Source: CAYLLD01 sp964425135
Lineage (GTDB): Bacteria; Pseudomonadota; Alphaproteobacteria; Rhodobacterales; Rhodobacteraceae
Assembly: GCA_964425135.1 (NCBI GenBank)
Contig: CAYRKW010000004.1
Location: 1-64,000, forward strand
Length of the DNA stretch: 64,000 bases
Direction of reading: 5' to 3'
Position numbers and translations under genes: made by a program. Below, piece after piece: positions 51,327-60,494 of this stretch (the first letter of the stretch is position 1; each line of letters begins with the position of its first letter). The notes under the pieces were generated by a model. That model was not told the DNA's origin and did no database searches. It saw only the letters and a list, made by a program, of their open reading frames with translations.

Positions 51327-54300
51327 TGGTTGAGCACACGACGGGATTGACGATCAGTCAGGAGATGGTCCTGACGGGTCAAGCGCTTGCATCGGATAAT
51401 CCGCTTTATAATATGGCATGGCGTTTCGATATTGGGGGGGCGATTGATCCCAAGATATTTGCCAGCGCTTTTAACACGGTTGCGGGTGCGCAGGACGCGC
51501 TGCGAACGGCGTTTGTGCCGTCGGAGGAGGGGCGTTTTTCGGCGGAACTGCGCGATGCAGCGACGCTGGCGTTCCCGCCTATTTTGGATTTTTCGTCCCA
51601 AGCCGATCCTGATGCGGCAACGGGCGCATGGGTTGAAAACCGCGCGGCAAAACAGCTCGATCTGAGCAAATCAAGCTATGATACCTGCCTGATTAAACGG
51701 GCTGAAAACGAGTGGACCTGGTATTTTTGCCAGCACCACGTTGCCACAGACGCTTGGTCCGGCGCGCTTTTGTTCAAGGCGGTTTCTGATGCCTATCTGG
51801 CGCTTGCCGGCGAAGATGTTGCGCCTCAGACGCTAGGGCAGTTTGGGGATTTTGCGGCGCGCGAGAATGCGGCGCGCAAAAGCGATGCATTGGACGCATC
51901 GCACGCGTATTGGCAGGATGTTGCGGATGGATATGCCACGAGCGCGCCGCCCTATGGGCAGTCGCGTGATCTGAGCAATTCGGCCTCCCGGCGCGTTGTT
52001 ATTCCGGTCGATGATGATCGCTATGCACGATTGCAGGCGCTTTCGACACGGGACGGGTTTCGTACGATCAGTGCGGATTTGTCCAATTTTGCGCTCCTGA
52101 TGACGGTTTATGCTGCCTTCCTGCACCGCGTGTCTGGAAATGAGCGGATATTCGTCGGAACACCGGCCCATAACCGGATGAGCGCATCTGATAGAGCGAC
52201 GCTCGGGCTCTTTATCGAGATGTATCCAGTGTCGTTGGAGGTTTCGGCGGAGGACAGTTTTGAGACGCTTTATGCGCGTGTCCTCGCTTCGGCGATGGCG
52301 TTTCTGCGACATGCGAAACCGGGCGGTGCGACGATTGCAGCGTCGAGTGCGTTCAACGCTGTTTTCAACTACATCCCGACAGTTTATGGCGATTTTGCTA
52401 AGCTGCCGACGCAGATCGAATGGCTGCATCCAGGCGCGCATGATGCACGGCACGATATCCGCTTTCACGTCTATAATTTTGAAGGAAGCGCCACGCCGCG
52501 CTTTGAGTTTGATCTCAATACCAGTGTTTTTGATCAGTCGCAGTCCAAGCGCGCACCCCTGCATTTCCTCAGCGTTCTGGATGCTTTTTTGGAGGATCCG
52601 GCCGCACCCATCCTGAACAGACCATTGGTGCGCGATGATGAGGCGGTTGCATTTGTCGAGGGTCCGAAATCGGGGGCGGAGCTTTCGACCATTCTGCACG
52701 ACTTTGCGCGCCAAGTTGAGGCGACACCTGATGCTGTTGCTGTAGCGTGCAAGGGGCGGGAGATTAGTTACCGCGAGTTGTCGCGCCTTTCGGACAATGT
52801 TGCTGCAAACCTGCAAGGCGCTGGCGTTCGTGGGCGTGACGGTGTTACGGTGTTTGCCGAACGGTCAGAGATGTTGGTTGCGGTTATTTTGGGCGTGCTC
52901 AAGACGGGCGCCTATTTCATCCCGATTAGTTCGGACACGCCGATGGGCCGGGTGAGCGCTGTGCTTGAGGAAGCTAAGCCCGCTCTGATCCTCACGGGAA
53001 GGAGCGCCAGCGATCTACCAGCAGATGTCTCGATTTTGCGCGTCGACGACGCGATTGCGGATGCCCCGGTCAAGGCCGTGAGCGTTGCGCCGGATGATCT
53101 GGCCTATACGATTTTCACCTCGGGTTCGACCGGAACGCCCAAAGGGGTGATGGTCGCGCATGATGGGTTGTCGCGCTATATAAAATGGGCTGCGCAGAGC
53201 TTTGGCGGGGGTGGGCCGAAGTCCTATCCGCTTTACTCTTCCATCGGGTTCGACCTGACAATCACGTCGATTTTCACGCCTCTGACGATAGGCGGGACCG
53301 TTGTTGTTTACCCCGAAACGGCTGCTGATGGAGACTTGTCGGTTCTCGATGTCTTTGCAGATGATGCGGTGGATGTGGTCAAGCTGACGCCATCGCATCT
53401 TGCGCTCGTTTGCGCCAGCCCTATCAATGCATCGCGGATTTCATCGCTGGTTCTGGGTGGAGAGAATCTGTCGCGAGAGCTGTGCTTGCGGGCGCAGCAG
53501 GTCTTGCCGGGTGTAACGATATACAACGAATATGGTCCGACAGAAGCGGTTGTTGGTTGTATGATCCACACCTTCGATGCTGCGAAAGACAAGGGCGCGT
53601 CGGTTCCCGTGGGCGCGCCGTCGGATGATGTGATCATTCGCATCTTGGATGATGCGCTTCATCCGGTGCCCATCGGTGTAAAGGGCGAGATTTACATTGG
53701 CGGTGCGCGGCTGGCGCGCGGGTATTTGCGGCAGCCAGAGCTTACGGCAGAGCGTTTTGTTGCTGATCCTTTCTCGGACGGGCGGCTCTATCGTTCGGGT
53801 GACATTGGACGTGTGACCGAAGATGGCACCATACATTATTTGGGGCGTGCGGACCGGCAGTTGAAATTGCGCGGCATTCGCGTTGAGCCGCAGGAGATCG
53901 AAGCTGCGCTGTTGTCGATTGACGGGATTGAGCATGCGCATGTGGTTTATCATGAGAATATAGAAGCGGTGCCAGAGGCGGACGCGCAGATGTGTTCTGA
54001 ATGCGGGATTTCCGGTACGCATCCACAGGCGCGTCTACGTGATGACGGTGTTTGTGAGATTTGCCACGAGTTCAAGGACTATCAGTCGCGCGCGGATGCG
54101 TATTTCAAAACGCCCGAGGACTTGGACGAGATCGTTGCGGCGCTGCCGCGGCGTAAGAGTGGGGCATATGACGCGATTGTCCTGCTGAGTGGTGGGAAGG
54201 ATAGCACATATGCGTTTTATCGTTTTGCTGAACTGACCAAGAATGTTCTGGCGCTGACATTGGATAACGGTTTTTTGTCAGAGGACGCCAAAAAGAATAT

Positions 54301-55537
54301 CAAGCGCGTGACAGATGATCTGGGTATTGATCATCGGTTTATGACCACGCCGGCGATGAATGCGATCTTCAACGACAGTCTCACACGGCATTCGAATGTG
54401 TGTCAGGGCTGCTTCAAAACCATATACACGCTGGCGTTGCGGGTCGCGCGCGAAGAAGGGATACCGGCGATTGTGACCGGGTTGTCTCGCGGGCAGTTCT
54501 TTGAGACGCGACTGACGCCTGATTTGTTCAAAAACGCGAACCCAAGCGTATCCGAACTTGAGGGGTTTGTGCTCGATGCGCGCAAATCTTATCACAAAAT
54601 GGACGATGCAATTTCCGGTCTATTGGGCACGCAGGACCTGCATGATGAGGCGATTTTTGATGAAATTTCTTTCATCGATATCTATCGCTACATTGATGTG
54701 CCGGTGTCGGAGATTTACGAGTTTCTGACGGAAAAAGCCCCGTGGCGACGGCCGGATGATACGGGCCGCTCGACCAATTGCCTGATCAACGATGTGGGTA
54801 TCTATGTCCACAAAAAGCGCGAGGGATTTCACAACTACGCGCTTCCCTACAGTTGGGATGTGCGCATGGGGCATAAGACGCGCTCGGAAGCGGTTGACGA
54901 GTTGAACGATAGTATTGACGAACCGCGTGTGAAGGCGATTTTGGAAGAGATTGGCTATTCTGGCGATCTTGCGCCGCGTCATGGCGGAGCGGGGCTAGTG
55001 GCTTATGTCGTGGGCGGTGAGAGTTTGGACAAAGGCCGAATTCGTGCACAGTTGCGCGGTTTGCTGGCGCCGGAATTGATCCCGATGCAATTCATTTCGG
55101 TTCCGGACATTCCGCTCACCTCTAACGGTAAAGTTGATCAGGCCGCGCTGCCGGAGCCGACCTTTCGCATGGAGCGGTCTGAAGAAGGATTTGTTGCGCC
55201 GCAGACAGACACGGAGCAAGCCGTCACGGAGGTGTATCGTTCGGTTCTTGGTCATGATGTCATTGGAGTTGAAGATAACTTCTACGATTTGGGCGGGGAC
55301 TCGATTGCGGCGATCCAGATTGCGACGCAGGCCAATGCGCAGGGGTTGAAGATCGGGGCGACGGATGTTTTTGCCTATCAGACGATCAAAGAGCTGTCGC
55401 AACACGTTGATCAGACAAAAGCTGATGCGCCGGCAGATTTGGAAGATGATTTGTCGCTCGGGTTGGATCTGGACGACGCGGACCTTGCGGCGATTACGCG
55501 CTCGCTCGATGCCGGTGCGGCGCAAGGCAATGTGTGA
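51326..55537 (+). CDS. NRPS C-A(PP-loop insertion)-T
   Basis: The protein has 1403 residues. Condensation domain about 1-450, with catalytic HHVATDAW (His138, Asp142). Adenylation domain from about 455: A3 FTSGSTGTPKG at 597, A4 FDLTITS at 642, A5 NEYGPTE at 734, A8 GRADRQLKLRGIRV at 840. By eye the pocket code is D-L-T-K-V-G-E-V-G-K, one position off the Asn code DLTKLGEVGK. Between A8 and A10 (Lys1269) lies a full PP-loop ATPase, about 885-1205: zinc-type Cys890/893/910/913, LLSGGKDST at 953, CQGC at 1026-1029 and Cys1152. The carrier domain has Ser1326 in GGDS. A short acidic tail may dock with the next NRPS. Confidence 0.92.
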   Translation: MVEHTTGLTISQEMVLTGQALASDNPLYNMAWRFDIGGAIDPKIFASAFNTVAGAQDALRTAFVPSEEGRFSAELRDAATLAFPPILDFSSQADPDAATGAWVENRAAKQLDLSKSSYDTCLIKRAENEWTWYFCQHHVATDAWSGALLFKAVSDAYLALAGEDVAPQTLGQFGDFAARENAARKSDALDASHAYWQDVADGYATSAPPYGQSRDLSNSASRRVVIPVDDDRYARLQALSTRDGFRTISADLSNFALLMTVYAAFLHRVSGNERIFVGTPAHNRMSASDRATLGLFIEMYPVSLEVSAEDSFETLYARVLASAMAFLRHAKPGGATIAASSAFNAVFNYIPTVYGDFAKLPTQIEWLHPGAHDARHDIRFHVYNFEGSATPRFEFDLNTSVFDQSQSKRAPLHFLSVLDAFLEDPAAPILNRPLVRDDEAVAFVEGPKSGAELSTILHDFARQVEATPDAVAVACKGREISYRELSRLSDNVAANLQGAGVRGRDGVTVFAERSEMLVAVILGVLKTGAYFIPISSDTPMGRVSAVLEEAKPALILTGRSASDLPADVSILRVDDAIADAPVKAVSVAPDDLAYTIFTSGSTGTPKGVMVAHDGLSRYIKWAAQSFGGGGPKSYPLYSSIGFDLTITSIFTPLTIGGTVVVYPETAADGDLSVLDVFADDAVDVVKLTPSHLALVCASPINASRISSLVLGGENLSRELCLRAQQVLPGVTIYNEYGPTEAVVGCMIHTFDAAKDKGASVPVGAPSDDVIIRILDDALHPVPIGVKGEIYIGGARLARGYLRQPELTAERFVADPFSDGRLYRSGDIGRVTEDGTIHYLGRADRQLKLRGIRVEPQEIEAALLSIDGIEHAHVVYHENIEAVPEADAQMCSECGISGTHPQARLRDDGVCEICHEFKDYQSRADAYFKTPEDLDEIVAALPRRKSGAYDAIVLLSGGKDSTYAFYRFAELTKNVLALTLDNGFLSEDAKKNIKRVTDDLGIDHRFMTTPAMNAIFNDSLTRHSNVCQGCFKTIYTLALRVAREEGIPAIVTGLSRGQFFETRLTPDLFKNANPSVSELEGFVLDARKSYHKMDDAISGLLGTQDLHDEAIFDEISFIDIYRYIDVPVSEIYEFLTEKAPWRRPDDTGRSTNCLINDVGIYVHKKREGFHNYALPYSWDVRMGHKTRSEAVDELNDSIDEPRVKAILEEIGYSGDLAPRHGGAGLVAYVVGGESLDKGRIRAQLRGLLAPELIPMQFISVPDIPLTSNGKVDQAALPEPTFRMERSEEGFVAPQTDTEQAVTEVYRSVLGHDVIGVEDNFYDLGGDSIAAIQIATQANAQGLKIGATDVFAYQTIKELSQHVDQTKADAPADLEDDLSLGLDLDDADLAAITRSLDAGAAQGNV
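53978..54940 (+). other. Region encoding the PP-loop ATPase inserted in the adenylation domain
   Basis: These roughly 320 codons interrupt the C-terminal adenylation subdomain between IEHAHVVYHEN and LVAYVVGGE, which would be continuous in a normal A domain. The segment reads like a full N-acetyl-sugar-amidotransferase/tRNA-thiolase-type enzyme: a CxxC-x16-CxxC ribbon, the ATP pyrophosphatase loop SGGKDS, a mid-domain CxxC and a later Cys in a conserved-looking TNCLIND context. Boundaries are approximate. The reading frame is open throughout, so it is a genuine domain insertion and not a frameshifted neighbour. Confidence 0.85.
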
Positions 55538-58500
55538 TGGGCAGGATGAAAGCGATTGATGAGATCCTTCCGCTGTCGCCGGTGCAACAAGGCATTCTCT
55601 TTGATGTTATCAAAGGCGACCTGGCGTCTGGTGCCTATGTCGTTGTCATCCGCGCCGCGCTCGAAGGCGATATTGATGTTGTGCGGTTTCGAGATGCGTT
55701 CGAGCAAGAAGTGCGCGCGCGCGATGTTCTTAACGCCAGTTTTGTTTGGGAGAATATCAAACAGCCTGTGCAGGTATTGCAATCGGCGGTCAGACTTCCG
55801 TTTGAACATCTGGATTTGCGGTCCGACCAGGATGCCGATGCCCGGATTGACACATTGGTGGAAACGGAGCGGCATACTCCATTCGATCTGACCAAAGCGC
55901 CGCTGATGCGTTTGACGCTGGTGCAGATTGCGCCCGAGCGGTACGAGTTGGTCTGGACCGTGCATCATCTTATTGGGGATGGCTGGTCGACAGGGATACT
56001 TCTCGACGCCGTTCAAAAGCGGTATGCGAATGCGAATTCTCAAACAGACAAGCCGCCGCAATATCGTGATTATTTGGTTTGGTTGAAACGCTATGACCGC
56101 ACGTCGGATATTGCGTTTTGGAAAAAGACGCTGGCGGACGCACCTGGTCCCACGGCGATTGAACAGACCGGGAAGATAGACCCGCAGCGTGGCTATCACT
56201 CCTGTTATGCGTCGCTGGATGCTGAGACACTGCGAGCACTGCGGGCATTTGCGACGTCGTATCGCGCGACGCTGGCCACTGTTGTCAATTTGGCGTGGGC
56301 TTTGATCTTGCGGCGGTATAGTGGCGAAGATGAGGTCGCCTTTGCGCTGACAACATCAGGCAGACCGCCGAACATGTCGCGTGCGCTTGAGGCGGTGGGG
56401 CCGTTTGTAAATACGCTGCCCCTGCCGGTTTCGATTGATCCGGATCAATCAGTAGCGTCCTCGATTGAAGCGTTATCACAGACGATGAACGCGCGGCGGG
56501 CGCATGAGATGCTGCCTCTGGCAGATGTTATCGCGCATACGGGATATTGCAGAGACCGGGATGCGATTGAGAGCCTTGTTGCGTTTGAAGACGTTCCTGC
56601 CACAAGCGCGCAGGGCGTCGGGTTCGAGGTTGCGTCTCAGACGGTGTACAGTGCGGGGAGCAATCCACTCGCCCTGTTGATCACGCCCGCTGACACATTT
56701 GGCGCAGAATTGCTGTATGACGCGGGCCGTTATGACGCGGCCTTCGTTGAAAATTTGCTCTCTGATTTTATCTCGGTGCTCGCCGGAATGGTGCATGGTG
56801 CTGCGCTAAGCGTCCGTGATCTGATGCAGGCGCAACTTGGCAAATCTGACACTACGGAGCTTGCACCCTTCACGATGGATGCGCTACCTCATGACCAGAT
56901 TTTGGCGTTTTCGAGGACGACGCCGGATGTGATTGCGCTATCGTTTGAGGGGCAGGACGTTCGATACAGAGACCTGGATGAGCGGTCGGCGCAACTGGCT
57001 GCGGGGCTGCAACACAAAGGCGTTGGATCGGGAGATATCGTTCCCATAGCGCTGGACCGTGGTGCAGATTTTATCATCGCGATGTTGGCTGTTTTGCGGA
57101 TCGGCGCTGCCTATTGCCCGATAGATCTGACATATCCAAAGGGTCGGCGCGATGTGATACTTGAGGCCTGCGGGGCGAAATTGGTCATTTCGTCATCCCG
57201 GTGTGATTTCGAGACGGAAATGTGCCCAATCTTCGACATAGCTGATGCAACGCCGTCTGATGTGGCTTTGCGAGATGTGGCAATTGATCCAAGCGATGTT
57301 GCTTATGTGATTTTTACATCCGGATCGACGGGCACGCCCAAAGGTGTGCCTGTGACCCACAGCAATTTGGCTTATTCGACCTCCTCGCGCGCCGGGCTTT
57401 ACGACCGCGCACCATCACGGTTTCTGGTTCTGTCGTCGTTTGCCTTTGATAGTTCCGTGGTGGGGATTTACTGGACGCTTGCATCAGGTGGAACGCTGGT
57501 GATTTCGCCACAGGACGGTGTGCGTGATCCTGCGAGACTGGGGCAGCTCATTTACGATCAGAAGGTGACGCATATGCTGTTGCTTGGGTCGCTCCATCAT
57601 TCACTGCTGTCAACGATTAGCCCGGAACGACTGGTCTCTTTGGAGACGGTGATTGTCGCTGGGGAGGCGATTGGGGTGCACCTGCCGGAATTGCATTTCG
57701 ACGTGATCCCTAAAACGCGGTTGTATAACGAATATGGTCCAACTGAAGCGACTGTTTGGTGCAGCGCTTATGAGATCAAAGACGCTGCGCCGAAGGCTGG
57801 CGGTATACCCATTGGACAAGCGCCTGAGGGGACGGCGCTGAGTGTTGGTGATATTGATCGAGTTGAGCTTCCCGCGGGAGCGCTGGGCGCGCTTTATGTC
57901 ACCGGGCCGGGCGTGGTTCGAGGATATTTGGATGAAACCGCATCGGCGAACCAGGCGTTCGAGCATAGTTCCGGGCTCTACCCCACATATTCCACAGGCG
58001 ATCTGGCAACGCGCGATCAATCGGGTGATTTTCATTTTGTTGGCAGGACCGACGCGCAGCTGAAAATTCGCGGCTATCGGGTTGATGTATCAGAAATAGA
58101 GGGTGCGGCGTCTACGCTTGAAGATGTGTCGAAAGCGGTGGTGGTGGACTATAAAACTTCAAATGGGCTTGGGCTCGCGCTTTTGGTGATACCCGCTGAT
58201 GCGTCGGCTGATGCGGAGCAGATACGCGATGATCTGGCGTCGATGTTACCCGTATTCATGCTTCCGCAAAAAGTGCTGTTTCGCGAAGCATTTCCGATGC
58301 TTCCAAACGGCAAGATCGACATAGGGACGCTTAGAACTTCGCTAAGCCTGGCGCGCGACGAAGCGGAATATGAAGCGCCGATTGGTTATGCCGAAGAGCA
58401 ACTGGCGAAGCTTTGGGCGCAAATTTTGAACGTGGAAACGGTGGGTCGGAGCGACAACTTTTTTGATCTGGGTGGACATTCGCTCACGGCAATTCGGATG

Positions 58501-59367
58501 ATGTCGGAGGCGCGTAAACTGGGCATTTCGATCGCGCCATTTCAGGTCTTTGAAAGTCCCGTCCTCAAAGATTTGGCGCTGCGGTTGAGCCAGATTGATG
58601 CATCGGGGGTTGAACACGATCAGGAAACGCTTTTTGCGAGTACGGAAGCTGTCGCCGGGACGCCTTCGTTTTTGATGATCCATGGATCGAATGAAATGTA
58701 TGCCTATCTTGCGCATCAGTTTGCAGATCAGCGCCGGCTTGGCTTTGCGTTTTCTCATTTTTCGGGTGGAACACTTTTGCCTGATGAGACCATCGAAGGT
58801 ATGGCGCGCGCGACGATTCAGCAGTTGAAGAAAATGCAATCTTCTGGTCCGTATCATTTAGGTGGGTATTCGCTGGGTGGATTGATCGCTTTGGAGATGG
58901 CGCGACAGCTTAGAGATGCTGGCGAAGAGATTGAGACGCTGTTTTTGCTGGATCCCTCTTATATGGCGCGGATGCCTGAGGCGGAAATGGATCACGGGAC
59001 GCAAAGCAGCGGTCCGTCACGTTTGTTGCGGCAGACCGCTTTGCGTGTGCAACGGCGATACTATGCAGCCGCTCAAAAAACCGGTTTTGGGGACACGGAA
59101 TATCAACGCAGATCGCAGGTGGTGAAAACCTATGCGATGATCCTGGATCGATACAGGCCACCAATTTATGATGGTGTTGCCGAGGTAATCATTGCACGAG
59201 AGGCGAAGGCCCATTTGGCGGGGAACGATTGGCTTTCGCGCGCGGTCCCTCATGCCAATGTGCGGGAGCTGGATTGCAATCATGCTGAACTGCAAAAATC
59301 GCCCAAAGCGCTGTTTGAATGGACAACGCGACTTACGAAAATACTCAATGCGGCGGACGCCCGATGA
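55537..59367 (+). CDS. NRPS C-A-T-TE (terminal module)
   Basis: The 1276-residue terminal module starts directly with a condensation domain (ILPLSPVQQGILF; HHLIGDGWS with His144 and Asp148). Then come an A domain with A3 FTSGSTGTPKG at 593, A4 FAFDSSVVG, A5 NEYGPTE and A10 PNGKID, a carrier domain (GGHSLTA, Ser982) and a thioesterase with nucleophile Ser1112 in GYSLGG and a likely catalytic His1249 (CNHAEL). The by-eye pocket code D-S-V-L-I-A-E-V-W-K matches no substrate I can name. There is no epimerase domain. ATG 55537 overlaps the upstream stop; the stop overlaps the dehydrogenase start (ATGA). Confidence 0.93.
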   Translation: MGRMKAIDEILPLSPVQQGILFDVIKGDLASGAYVVVIRAALEGDIDVVRFRDAFEQEVRARDVLNASFVWENIKQPVQVLQSAVRLPFEHLDLRSDQDADARIDTLVETERHTPFDLTKAPLMRLTLVQIAPERYELVWTVHHLIGDGWSTGILLDAVQKRYANANSQTDKPPQYRDYLVWLKRYDRTSDIAFWKKTLADAPGPTAIEQTGKIDPQRGYHSCYASLDAETLRALRAFATSYRATLATVVNLAWALILRRYSGEDEVAFALTTSGRPPNMSRALEAVGPFVNTLPLPVSIDPDQSVASSIEALSQTMNARRAHEMLPLADVIAHTGYCRDRDAIESLVAFEDVPATSAQGVGFEVASQTVYSAGSNPLALLITPADTFGAELLYDAGRYDAAFVENLLSDFISVLAGMVHGAALSVRDLMQAQLGKSDTTELAPFTMDALPHDQILAFSRTTPDVIALSFEGQDVRYRDLDERSAQLAAGLQHKGVGSGDIVPIALDRGADFIIAMLAVLRIGAAYCPIDLTYPKGRRDVILEACGAKLVISSSRCDFETEMCPIFDIADATPSDVALRDVAIDPSDVAYVIFTSGSTGTPKGVPVTHSNLAYSTSSRAGLYDRAPSRFLVLSSFAFDSSVVGIYWTLASGGTLVISPQDGVRDPARLGQLIYDQKVTHMLLLGSLHHSLLSTISPERLVSLETVIVAGEAIGVHLPELHFDVIPKTRLYNEYGPTEATVWCSAYEIKDAAPKAGGIPIGQAPEGTALSVGDIDRVELPAGALGALYVTGPGVVRGYLDETASANQAFEHSSGLYPTYSTGDLATRDQSGDFHFVGRTDAQLKIRGYRVDVSEIEGAASTLEDVSKAVVVDYKTSNGLGLALLVIPADASADAEQIRDDLASMLPVFMLPQKVLFREAFPMLPNGKIDIGTLRTSLSLARDEAEYEAPIGYAEEQLAKLWAQILNVETVGRSDNFFDLGGHSLTAIRMMSEARKLGISIAPFQVFESPVLKDLALRLSQIDASGVEHDQETLFASTEAVAGTPSFLMIHGSNEMYAYLAHQFADQRRLGFAFSHFSGGTLLPDETIEGMARATIQQLKKMQSSGPYHLGGYSLGGLIALEMARQLRDAGEEIETLFLLDPSYMARMPEAEMDHGTQSSGPSRLLRQTALRVQRRYYAAAQKTGFGDTEYQRRSQVVKTYAMILDRYRPPIYDGVAEVIIAREAKAHLAGNDWLSRAVPHANVRELDCNHAELQKSPKALFEWTTRLTKILNAADAR

Positions 59368-60494
59368 GTGAGGCTGCCCGATTTTTTGAATTGGGGCGAG
59401 CGTGTTCGGATTTTGTAGACACGCATGATTCAGAACGGCGCGGTTTGGATGAGGCCGCGCTGCGCGATATTTGGGCGCGGATTGGTAAAAGCGGTCTTTT
59501 CGCGCTTGGAGTGGACGAAAGTCCGCGAAAGGCGGTGTCCTTGCTTCAGAGCTTTGGCGAAGGGTGCAGGGACAATGCCTTGCTGTTGGCGGTTTCGGCG
59601 CAAATCTGGTCCATCCAGAGCATCATTGATGCGTTTGGGAGCGACGAGCACAAAGAGCGCTATCTCAAACCTCTCGTGGCTGGGCAGGCCATTTGTGCTC
59701 ATGCGATAACGGAGCCGGGCAGCGGGTCCGATGCGTTGGGTGCAACTTCGACGGCTGTTCAGTCAGGTGAGGGCTACATTCTCAATGGTCGAAAATCGCT
59801 GATCGGTATGGCGCCGATTTGCGACTTTGCGATTGTGTTTGCCTCCACCAATCCGGAACGTGGGTCGTGGGGGCTGTCGGTATTTATGGTCGCTGGCGAG
59901 ACAGCCGGATTCCTTCGGCATGAACCGTCACGCAAGCTGGGGCTTGGAACAACGCCAAGTGGGTCGCTGAGTTTTGAGAATTGTGAAGTTCCTGCTGATG
60001 CGCTTTTGGGGCGTGAAGGTGCCGGGGCGAGTATTTTCAATCAATCGCTCGATTTGGAGCGCCGCTTTGTATTTGCCGCTCAGGTTGGCGCGATGAAACG
60101 GCAATTGCGCGATTGTATTGCTTTTGCAAAGGAGCGCGAGGTTTTTGGGTCGCAAATCTCACAATACCAATCTGTTTCGAACCGGTTGGCAAATATGCGC
60201 GTGCGATATGAAACAAGCAAATTGATGCTGGAGAAGGCAGCGCTTGAGGTTGAGCAAGGCGCGGCCGACCCGACGACTGCTGCAGTAACAAAGCTGCATT
60301 TGTCAGAGGCAATTTTGGCGTCGAGCGAAGATGCGCTGCGCATCTATGCCGGGCACGGATACATGGACGATCATATTGCCGGGCACGATATTCGCGATGC
60401 GCTTGGCGGGGTGATTTACGGCGGAACATCGGACATTCAGCGCAAAATCATCGCCTCGCTGCAGGAGCGCGATGCGCTTTGGATGCCTGATTAG
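59364..60494 (+). CDS. Acyl-CoA dehydrogenase-like flavoenzyme (possible carrier-bound prolyl oxidase)
   Basis: The 376-residue protein has the ACAD fold: an N-terminal helical part, FAD/substrate loops HAITEPGSGSDALGATSTA and GRKSLIGMAPICDFAIVF, and C-terminal helices with FGSQISQYQSVSNRLANM. The usual catalytic Glu of medium-chain enzymes (YEGT) is replaced by Gly353 (IYGGTSDIQRK). Glu232 in LDLERRF occupies the alternative position used by isovaleryl-CoA dehydrogenase. As last gene of the NRPS cluster it probably oxidises a carrier-bound acyl group, as PltE/RedW do for prolyl. It overlaps the NRPS stop by 4 bp; its own stop is inside a perfect inverted repeat. Confidence 0.88.
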   Translation: MSEAARFFELGRACSDFVDTHDSERRGLDEAALRDIWARIGKSGLFALGVDESPRKAVSLLQSFGEGCRDNALLLAVSAQIWSIQSIIDAFGSDEHKERYLKPLVAGQAICAHAITEPGSGSDALGATSTAVQSGEGYILNGRKSLIGMAPICDFAIVFASTNPERGSWGLSVFMVAGETAGFLRHEPSRKLGLGTTPSGSLSFENCEVPADALLGREGAGASIFNQSLDLERRFVFAAQVGAMKRQLRDCIAFAKEREVFGSQISQYQSVSNRLANMRVRYETSKLMLEKAALEVEQGAADPTTAAVTKLHLSEAILASSEDALRIYAGHGYMDDHIAGHDIRDALGGVIYGGTSDIQRKIIASLQERDALWMPD

